This document shows, one piece after another, positions 1-5,558 of a DNA stretch of 8,529 nucleotides. The position numbers and the translations under genes were made by a program. Source of the DNA: CAZMOK01 sp964567785 (GTDB lineage Bacteria > Bacteroidota > Bacteroidia > Bacteroidales > JAGOPY01); NCBI GenBank assembly GCA_964567785.1, contig CAZMOK010000094.1, forward strand, positions 1-8,529. Reading direction: 5' to 3'. Each line of letters opens with the position of its first letter. Position 1 is the first letter of the stretch. The notes under the pieces are model-generated. The model was not told where the DNA came from, made no database searches, and was given only the letters and a program-made list of their open reading frames with translations.

Positions 1-1
1 C

Positions 2-49
2 TTCTTAACCTCCTGTTTTCTTAACCTCTTATCCTCTTATTCCTCATCT
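2..49. repeat. Pyrimidine-rich degenerate short repeats upstream of dnaG
   Basis: The 11-mer TTCTTAACCTC occurs at 2-12 and again at 18-28, and is followed by looser variants (TTATCCTC, TTATTCCTC) with a period of about 8-9 bases. It reads as low-complexity intergenic repeat DNA. No gene is visible in it on either strand, and its left edge may lie outside the window. Confidence 0.4.
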
Positions 50-116
50 ACCTTAAGACAGCCATCAGCCCTAAAATTAATCAGAATTCCTGAATCCGGC
101 GTCCATCATAAGTGAT

Positions 117-124
117 TATCTTTG
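117..124 (+). promoter_or_regulatory. Candidate Bacteroidota promoter (-7 element) for dnaG
   Basis: TATCTTTG is a perfect match to the Bacteroidota -7 consensus TAnnTTTG. Transcription would start near 130, giving a leader of about 35 nt before the TTG at 166. I see no good -33 TTG at the expected 19-21 bp spacing, so the call rests on the -7 box and its position. Confidence 0.45.
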
Positions 125-165
125 CAACTGGCGCCATCCGCCCTGCGAAAAAATAAATACAACCG

Positions 166-1964
166 TTGATACCCAGGGAAACCATAGCGAAGATATTTGA
201 GGCCGCCCGCATAGAGGAGGTGGTGGGGGAGTTCGTCAACCTCAAGAAAAGCGGCCAGAGCTACAAGGGGCTCAGCCCGTTCACCGACGAGAAAAACCCC
301 TCGTTCTATGTGCACCCGGGCAAGAACATCTATAAATGCTTCAGCTCAGGTAAGGGCGGCAATGCCGTGAACTTCCTCATGGAGCATGAGCACCTTACCT
401 ATCCCGAAGCGCTCAGGTACCTGGCAAAGAAATACAACATCGAGGTCCGTGAGGAGGGCGAGACCGAGGAGGACCGTAAGGCACACGACGAAAGGGAAGC
501 CCTGTACCAGGTGTCGGACTTTGCATGCAAATATTTTACATCCCAACTGAAAGATACCGAAAAGGGCAGGGCCATCGGACTGAAATATTTTGAGGAGCGG
601 GAGTTCACAAAGGAGACCATCGACAGGTTCCAGTTGGGTTACAGCCAGGACGAATGGGATGCCTTCACGAATCACGCCCTGGATGCCGGCTATAAAATTG
701 AATACCTTGAAAAGACCGGACTGACGGTTATCAAGGAAGACAAGAAATACGACCGCTTCCGCGGAAGGGTCATCTTTCCCATCCACAACCTTTCCGGCAG
801 GGTGATCGGGTTTGGGGCCCGTACCCTTAAAAAGGACGACAAGATCCCGAAATACCTGAACTCTGTCGATTCTGAGATCTACAACAAGAGCAAGACCCTG
901 TACGGGCTTTATTTTGCCAAGGGCGATATCATCAAAGAGGAAGAATGTCTGCTGGTGGAAGGCTACACCGATGTGATCTCGATGCACCAGGCGGGGTTCC
1001 GGAATGTAGTGGCTTCGTCGGGCACGGCCCTCACTTCCGACCAGATCAGGCTGATAAAGAGGTACACCACCAACATCACCATTTTATATGACGGCGACCC
1101 GGCCGGGATCAAAGCCTCTTTCAGGGGCATCGACATGATACTGGAAGAGGGGATGAACGTGAGGATCGTACTTTTCCCCGAAGAGGAGGACCCCGATTCG
1201 TTTGCCAGGAAGAAAAGGCCGGTGGAGGTGAAGGAGTTCCTGGAGGAAAATGCCTCTGACTTTATACGGTTCAAGACCGGGCTGCTGCTTGAGGAGGCAG
1301 GCAGCGACCCCATCAGGAAAGCGGGTCTCATCAGGGAGATCGTAACCAGCATTTCACTCATACCCGATGCCATAAGCCGGCAGATCTATGTGAAGGAGTG
1401 CAGCACCCTGATGGACATATCGGAGCAGGCCCTGATGAACGAGTTGAACAAGATGCTCCGGAAGAAGTTTTACAAGGAGAAAGACAGGCAGGTGGAGCAG
1501 GAAGAACCGGCCCCGATCCTTGATGATACCGCCAAACCCGAGGTGGATGTCACGGATTCGAGCTACCAGGAAAGGGACCTGCTGAGGCTCCTGCTCACAT
1601 ACGCTAACCACGAGCTGACCTTTGTCACGAATCCTGGCAAAAGGGATGAAGAAGTGAAAAAGATACTGGTAGCCGACTTCATCTTTGCCGAGATAGCCAG
1701 GGACGACATCCGCTTCGGGGAGGAGATGTACCAGCGGATATATGAGGCCTGCAAAAAGATACACGAGAAAGGGGAGGAGATCACCGAGGAGTATTTCATC
1801 AATTTTGAGGAAAACGATCTCTCAGGTGAAGTGGTCAATATAGTTTACCCTCCTTATGAACTCAGTGAAAAATGGAAAGACCGGAAGATAACCGTAGTTA
1901 CCGAGCATTCGCGCCTGAAGCAGGCAGTGATCGGCGCGGTCCTTTCCTTCAAGGCCAAGACCAT
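166..1964 (+). CDS. dnaG: DNA primase DnaG, C-terminus lost in assembly gap
   Basis: This is the replicative primase, which makes RNA primers at the fork and is recruited by the DnaB helicase. The first ~100 residues are the zinc-ribbon domain, followed by the TOPRIM N-lobe (about 120-255) and the TOPRIM fold (about 255-345). The TOPRIM acidic residues are all present: Glu265 in VEGYTD and Asp309 and Asp311 in DGDPAG. Beyond about 350 is the helical helicase-interaction region. The start is TTG, because an in-frame TAA lies at 154-156 and the following MIPRETI matches the usual primase N-terminus. The zinc ribbon is odd: the four ligand positions read Ser37, Thr40, Cys58 and Ser61 in place of Cys-His-Cys-Cys, with canonical spacing kept. 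This erosion is known in some Bacteroidota primases. Residue 599 is the last readable codon; bacterial primases usually run to about 600-680 residues, so tens of residues are probably missing in the gap. Confidence 0.95.
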
Positions 1965-2064
1965 NNNNNNNNNNNNNNNNNNNNNNNNNNNNNNNNNNNN
2001 NNNNNNNNNNNNNNNNNNNNNNNNNNNNNNNNNNNNNNNNNNNNNNNNNNNNNNNNNNNNNNNN
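1965..2064. other. Assembly gap of exactly 100 N
   Basis: A run of exactly 100 undetermined bases, the conventional placeholder for a scaffold gap of unknown length. It removes the end of dnaG. The TAA just after it (2065-2067) is in frame only if the true gap is 100 bases (or has the same remainder mod 3), so it should not be taken as the dnaG stop. Confidence 0.97.
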
Positions 2065-2079
2065 TAACACCCTAACACC
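2065..2079. repeat. Edge of a short tandem repeat at the gap
   Basis: TAACACC at 2065-2071 recurs at 2073-2079, a period of 8 bases, immediately beside the N run. Two copies are little evidence alone, but the position suggests that a longer array sits in the gap and broke the assembly. The next 80 bases hold only a weak AT-poor-stem hairpin (GCATT/AATGC, 2091-2103) followed by a T-rich stretch, a possible but poor end for dnaG transcripts. Confidence 0.4.
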
Positions 2080-2159
2080 ATACCACAAAGGCATTTTCAA
2101 TGCTCTTACTTTTAATATTTGAGATGGAATAGCTTTTTTGGAAGAAGATACGGGTATAT

Positions 2160-2201
2160 AAAAACCAAGCGGGAACCAATCCGTGAGAACTGATTCCCGC
2201 T
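2160..2201 (-). terminator. Intrinsic terminator ending the putative minus-strand RNA
   Basis: On the minus strand an 8-bp stem, AGCGGGAA (2201-2194) with TTCCCGCT (2175-2168), encloses an 18-nt loop and is followed within 3 bases by TTTTT at 2164-2160. Read on the plus strand the same hairpin has no T-run after it, so it is directional. Confidence 0.55.
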
Positions 2202-2271
2202 CGTCTAACGTCAGCCGGAGCTTTCGAAAGACGTCAGGTTATGGTTATTGTGACTAATCCTTTTTGAATCC

Positions 2272-2290
2272 GTCCCTTTCGGGACTTTTT
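2272..2290 (+). terminator. Possible plus-strand terminator downstream of dnaG
   Basis: GTCCC, loop TTTC, GGGAC, then TTTTT (2286-2290) has intrinsic-terminator geometry on the plus strand and could stop read-through from dnaG. The same hairpin on the minus strand carries a GAAA tetraloop inside the putative RNA gene, so it may instead belong to that structure. The stem is only 5 bp. Confidence 0.3.
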
Positions 2291-2404
2291 CTCAGGATCG
2301 AGGGTCAATTCTGGTTTGCCTTGCGGCTCTCCTTCTTTTTCCCCCGGTTCTAACCTGCTGACTTCCGGTATACTCGCCCTTTCGGGTTTTTCCTCCTTCA
2401 GCCC

Positions 2405-2461
2405 CCGGGGTTGGCTCTGCCTGGCGGCGTTGCCTCTGCCGGGCCGGAGTTGGACTCTGCC
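2405..2461 (-). repeat. Three imperfect ~20-bp tandem repeats inside the putative RNA
   Basis: Read on the minus strand, three consecutive units begin with GGCAGAG and continue with CAAC and a CCG-containing end: units at 2461-2441, 2440-2422 and 2421-2405. A degenerate fourth copy with GCAACG lies at about 2490-2475. Unit lengths differ (21, 19, 17), so they do not preserve a reading frame, which argues against a protein repeat and for an RNA or DNA structural repeat. Confidence 0.5.
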
Positions 2462-2533
2462 TCTCCCGAAGGATCAGCGTTGCCGTTGCTCCTGCAGATG
2501 TCGAACCAGTCTTTTATCGATCACCTGATGAAG

Positions 2534-2565
2534 CAAATATACTATCGTAGAGTTTCTGAAATCAA
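2534..2565 (-). promoter_or_regulatory. Bacteroidota promoter for the putative minus-strand RNA
   Basis: On the minus strand TTG (2565-2563) is followed after 21 bp by TATATTTG (2541-2534), matching both the -33 and the -7 elements of the Bacteroidota consensus TTG-N19-21-TAnnTTTG. It points away from the cyclase-like gene and into the GC-rich block. Start of transcription is expected around 2527. Confidence 0.55.
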
Positions 2566-2582
2566 GTATTTTTTATCGTATG

Positions 2583-2720
2583 TGTTAACATTGAATTAAC
2601 ATGGGTTATTAACAAAATGTGAATAAGTGTGGTGAAATGGATGCCTTTATAAATATCTGAAAAATAAATGGTTGTAATATGGTAAATATGTAATATTATA
2701 GATGTTAACAACAATTAACA
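2583..2720. promoter_or_regulatory. Cluster of TTAACA motifs in the AT-rich divergent spacer
   Basis: TTAACA occurs at 2585, 2596, 2609, 2705 and 2715. Two of these are the perfect palindrome TGTTAACA (2583-2590 and 2703-2710). One palindrome lies just upstream of the minus-strand promoter; the other covers the place where the -33 box of the plus-strand promoter should be. They could be operator sites for a shared regulator. AT-rich DNA makes such words common by chance, so this is tentative. Apart from these motifs and the DnaA-box match, I see nothing else between 2566 and 2729. Confidence 0.3.
2618..2626 (-). promoter_or_regulatory. Single DnaA-box consensus match
   Basis: TGTGAATAA on the plus strand is TTATTCACA on the minus strand, a perfect match to the DnaA-box consensus TTATnCACA. 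The nearby TTATTAACA (2606-2614) is two mismatches away from TTATCCACA. One exact box is not enough to call an origin. Confidence 0.3.
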
Positions 2721-2729
2721 ATCCTTGCT

Positions 2730-2737
2730 TACTTTTG
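2730..2737 (+). promoter_or_regulatory. Candidate promoter (-7 element) for the cyclase-like gene
   Basis: TACTTTTG matches TAnnTTTG perfectly, 23 bp before the ATG at 2761, predicting a leader of roughly 15-18 nt. No TTG stands at the -33 position; TGTTAACA is there instead. Its location rules out the upstream in-frame TTG at 2725 as the start codon. Confidence 0.5.
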
Positions 2738-2760
2738 TACCGGTTTTAAATCCAATTCTA

Positions 2761-3693
2761 ATGTCGAAAAAGATCAGAAAACTTGACTTCGACCAGATCA
2801 TTGCCCTCCTCAACGAGTACGATACCGAGTCGATCTACGAAAAAGTAAACATCGTCCCTAACAGCGAAGACCTGCTGGAACAGATGTCGAACTACATAAA
2901 CCTGAAAGGCTTTTCCCGGGTTGCCGTGCTGGGGATCGATATCTACCGGTATGGTAACTATAAGCACCTGGAGCAAACGCTCATCCCCTCGCTCTTCAAG
3001 ATCATGTTCGACAAGGCTATGCGGCTGAGCATCGAGAATAACCAGTATGTATTTCAATATTATACCAAGGAAAAGATCGAGGAATCATTCATCAGTACCG
3101 GCGACGGCGGCTTTCTCATCTTTGACACCCCGTTGCACGCCATGTTCTTTGCCATTAATTTCGAGATGGTCGTGAGGGCCTACAATGCCTATCACCTTTT
3201 CCCCAAGCTCAGAAGCATTATCGGCAGTATCAGCCTTCGCTATGCGATAACCCGCGATACCATCTTCCAGCTCATCAATAATTACTACGGATCGGCCATA
3301 ATCAACAATGCCAGGATACTCGAAAGGGACACCCTCAACCGCTGCTTAATCGACCAGAACACTTATGAATGGTTCATGACCAATATCGACGGGATCGAGA
3401 ACCTCCAGGTAATGACCATAGAACAGATAGCAAATATCTATGAGTTCCTCAGCTACGACCGGTCATTAATCGACGAAGGGCACAATGAAATAATCGATAA
3501 GGAAATTTCAAGGTACTCGGGGATCATTAACTCGGATATATCGAAGGTCGGGCAGATCGTATCCAAGGAAACCATGCTCAACATCTACAACCTGCACCTC
3601 CAGGTGACTATGAAGATCTTTGCCGACCACAAGACCGAAAGCAAGCGGATCATCACAATCAGCCTTGGCAACTTAAATACATCGGGTATTTAA
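2761..3693 (+). CDS. Divergent class III adenylate/guanylate cyclase-like protein
   Basis: I read this 310-residue soluble protein as a class III nucleotidyl cyclase homologue; the family makes cyclic nucleotides from NTPs. Residues 53-67 (VAVLGIDIYRYG) fit the first strand, with Asp60 as first metal ligand. Residues 110-121 (FISTGDGGFLIF) fit the GDG hairpin, with Asp115 as second metal ligand. Residues 174-188 (NYYGSAIINNARILE) fit the motif carrying the transition-state Asn and Arg: Arg185 is kept, but the Asn position by alignment holds Ile181, with Asn182 and Asn183 beside it. The base-recognising Lys and Asp positions appear to be Ile111 and Asn174, so substrate is unpredictable. About 50 N-terminal and 100 C-terminal residues match nothing I recognise. 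No signal peptide or membrane segment is visible. The ATG is chosen because the promoter lies downstream of an alternative TTG at 2725. No cyclic-nucleotide effector gene is adjacent. Activity, or a degenerate non-catalytic role, is open. Confidence 0.6.
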   Translation: MSKKIRKLDFDQIIALLNEYDTESIYEKVNIVPNSEDLLEQMSNYINLKGFSRVAVLGIDIYRYGNYKHLEQTLIPSLFKIMFDKAMRLSIENNQYVFQYYTKEKIEESFISTGDGGFLIFDTPLHAMFFAINFEMVVRAYNAYHLFPKLRSIIGSISLRYAITRDTIFQLINNYYGSAIINNARILERDTLNRCLIDQNTYEWFMTNIDGIENLQVMTIEQIANIYEFLSYDRSLIDEGHNEIIDKEISRYSGIINSDISKVGQIVSKETMLNIYNLHLQVTMKIFADHKTESKRIITISLGNLNTSGI

Positions 3694-5513
3694 TCGGACG
3701 AGCCGGCTGTTTTGAGTATCAACTCCCTGCCCCTCTTCAGGTCCCATACTTCTATGAGTTCAAGGAGATCGGCGTATTCGCCGGGTGTGAATCTCTTTTT
3801 ATCCAGTGTAATATGCCGTTCTATGACTACAGAATTGCTCTTTGGCTTTACAACCAGTTTCGCGCTGCCGAATTCCTTTTCCCTTTCCAGCTCAACCTCA
3901 TTACCCAGGGCCTGCCATCCGCCGGCAAGGGCAATTTCATAAGTATAGCTCTCCGAAACGGGATACGGGAGTTCCAGTGTCTCAACGCGTTCAGTTGGCA
4001 AAGAGCCCAGCTCCCACTGGTCCACGCCGTACTTAAAGGCCGGCAACCTAACCATGAGGAAGTCCTCTACCTGCCTGGCAGCCGAGGGGTCTTCGAACGG
4101 TATCACGGCCTCCGTTTCCGGGCCGGTAATTTTTTCGATGGAGATCTTTTCATTGTCTGCTTTGACATTCAGCGGGGCCCCTGCCTGTTTTTTATTGTTG
4201 TAGACTTTCATGTAGGGGTTCAAGCCATTTGTTACTTCAAGGGTCACTTCGCCCAGCAGGTTGGCCGTGTCGGGGATCCGGAGCACTGCGTCCATATCTG
4301 CTTCGGCTGTGTACTCCTTCTCCTCGAAAGTGCGAACGCTTTCTATGGCCCCGTCGAGCTGGATGAAGGTCATGTCAGCCACTTCCCAGATCATGTTTTC
4401 CCCGTTTGCCGAATGGGGCGACAGGTAAAAACGCCCTTCTTTCTTAGGATTGACCTGTACCAGGTACTCCCCGAACATTTCCATGTTGCCTAACTGCCTG
4501 CCAAACCAATTATCGTGGATACCGGCAACAGGATAGGCATTGATGCCGGCCTTGACCAGCATATCGGAAAGCATGATCGCCATCTCAAGGTTTCCGGCGT
4601 AAGTGCTTTCCCAGACCTCCGGGAGGTCCCTCACTGCAAAGCCGGAATATCTCAGGGGGATTTCCTTATGCTGCAGCCTTTCAGTAAGCCATTTCCGGGC
4701 TTCCCAGATAAGTTTCACTTCGTCATCCTGCTGTTTTGAAAGCTCCACGGCCTTCGAGGCCACTTCAGCCGGAAGGTTATGCCTGAAGGCATCCTGGTTC
4801 ACAAAGGAGAAAAAGGCCCGCTGGAGGTCGAAAAGACTGAAAAAAAGCACGGGATCCTCTTCCGAAGAAGCATATTTTTCTCCGGTTTGAGGCCGGATGT
4901 TCCTGAATGACCAGCGGTAGACCATCTGTCCGTTCTCCTGGAAAATATCAGGCGCCGTGCGTATGTTCAGCACCCTGTACTTCAGTGATAGTTCTTCGGG
5001 AACCCTCACAATCACTTCCATCTCCTCTACGGGAACATTCTGTCTTACTTCTTCTTTGCCCATGAAGAAAGGCATGAACCCGCTTTCAGTGCTCAGGGTA
5101 TAGTCAAGGTAGATGGTGGCCCCCACTTCCAGTCCTGTGTGGGTAATCGCCATTTCCCTCAGGTGGTTGTATGCCGGGGCCTCCCTGGCAAAGCGTGGCA
5201 GCAGTTCGTTAAAAGCGTTCTCCGGGGCTTCCACCCTTGTACCATCGGCCATCGTGGTGTACGATTCATTGATCTTCAGGTCCTGCTTTTCGGGATTGTA
5301 AATGATGAAGGTTTCACCAAAGAGCCTGTGAAAAGCGAAATGACTGTTCAGCCTGAGTTCTTTGTACTCCCTGAAGTCGTATGATCCGTCGTTGTGCAGG
5401 GTATATTCCCTGATGAGCTTCTGGTAGGTGGCGTCTTGTTCAGCCTGCTGGCTCTTTGCCTTCGGCACTGCCAGGAAAAAAACAACAGCAAAAATGAAAG
5501 AAATATATTTCAT
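3690..5513 (-). CDS. Secreted DUF3857 / transglutaminase-fold protein lacking the catalytic triad
   Basis: A 607-residue exported protein. Its N-terminus (MKYISFIFAVVFFLAVPKAKS) is a clear Sec signal peptide with probable cleavage before Gln. About residues 20-190 resemble DUF3857, about 265-395 a transglutaminase-like fold, and the rest is a beta-rich C-terminal region. Aligned with the neighbour at 5559-7523, the catalytic positions are all replaced: Cys becomes Asn308 (in AGNLEMA), His becomes Glu (in FGEYLV) and Asp becomes Ser or Pro (in YLSPHS). It is therefore probably a non-enzymatic relative acting in the periplasm or outer envelope, perhaps as a binding partner. It is second in a two-gene operon, 45 bp after the upstream stop. 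An in-frame ATG at 5546 would add 11 polar residues before the signal peptide and is less likely. Its stop overlaps the convergent gene's stop by 4 bp. The physiological role of the family is unknown. Confidence 0.8.
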   Translation of the reverse strand: MKYISFIFAVVFFLAVPKAKSQQAEQDATYQKLIREYTLHNDGSYDFREYKELRLNSHFAFHRLFGETFIIYNPEKQDLKINESYTTMADGTRVEAPENAFNELLPRFAREAPAYNHLREMAITHTGLEVGATIYLDYTLSTESGFMPFFMGKEEVRQNVPVEEMEVIVRVPEELSLKYRVLNIRTAPDIFQENGQMVYRWSFRNIRPQTGEKYASSEEDPVLFFSLFDLQRAFFSFVNQDAFRHNLPAEVASKAVELSKQQDDEVKLIWEARKWLTERLQHKEIPLRYSGFAVRDLPEVWESTYAGNLEMAIMLSDMLVKAGINAYPVAGIHDNWFGRQLGNMEMFGEYLVQVNPKKEGRFYLSPHSANGENMIWEVADMTFIQLDGAIESVRTFEEKEYTAEADMDAVLRIPDTANLLGEVTLEVTNGLNPYMKVYNNKKQAGAPLNVKADNEKISIEKITGPETEAVIPFEDPSAARQVEDFLMVRLPAFKYGVDQWELGSLPTERVETLELPYPVSESYTYEIALAGGWQALGNEVELEREKEFGSAKLVVKPKSNSVVIERHITLDKKRFTPGEYADLLELIEVWDLKRGRELILKTAGSSD

Positions 5514-5558
5514 GGTATGGTCTTTATTATCTGTTTTAAAATTCATTCTGAAGGTCTT

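Larger units (their letters stand above)
2160..2527 (-). ncRNA. Putative free-standing structured RNA, about 370 nt, class unknown
   Basis: I infer an RNA gene on the minus strand from four things seen together. First, a full promoter match lies at 2534-2565, predicting a start near 2527. Second, a hairpin plus U-tract ends the transcript at 2160. Third, four small hairpins have stable tetraloops only when read on this strand: UUCG at 2470-2467 (stem UCC/GGA), GAAA at 2383-2380 (CCC/GGG), GCAA at 2324-2321 (GCC/GGC) and GAAA at 2280-2277 (5-bp GUCCC/GGGAC). Fourth, the stretch is GC-rich between AT-rich flanks and holds no convincing gene. A 6-bp long-range helix (2410-2405 with 2347-2342) is also possible. 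I looked for signature bases of RNase P RNA, tmRNA and SRP RNA and did not find them. Ends are approximate, and the class and function are unknown. It could also be a decayed repeat element. Confidence 0.5.

Noticed and set aside
346..987. 213-codon minus-strand open frame within dnaG
   Set aside because: It lies entirely opposite a well-supported DnaG and shows no family features; a shadow frame.
2352..2370. SRP RNA-like string (CCGGAAG followed by AGCAG) on the minus strand
   Set aside because: It shares about 12 of 16 bases with the SRP domain IV tip, but the stem does not pair on either side of the GGAA loop, so the fold is not supported.
2238..2473. Minus-strand frame open for about 78 codons after the TGA at 2476-2474
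   Set aside because: It has no ATG, a low-complexity charged translation, and repeats whose lengths break the frame. Tetraloop hairpins explain the sequence better than coding.
2474..2524. Possible 16-residue basic peptide from a GTG near the predicted RNA start
   Set aside because: The GTG lies within a few bases of the predicted transcription start, with no room for ribosome binding. The length is too short to distinguish from chance.
2160..2527. Many GGA motifs, as in CsrA-sponge RNAs
   Set aside because: About a dozen GGA occur, but the strand is purine-rich, so this is near expectation. Most are not in hairpin loops, and Bacteroidota generally lack CsrA.
2316..2528. Plus-strand 70-codon open frame in the GC-rich block
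   Set aside because: The product is Ser/Pro/Leu-rich with no recognisable domain, promoter or start context, and it overlaps the putative RNA.
3813..4493. Long plus-strand open frame of 226 codons opposite the DUF3857 gene
   Set aside because: It is antisense to a gene with a clear signal peptide and domain architecture, and it has no domain of its own; a shadow frame.
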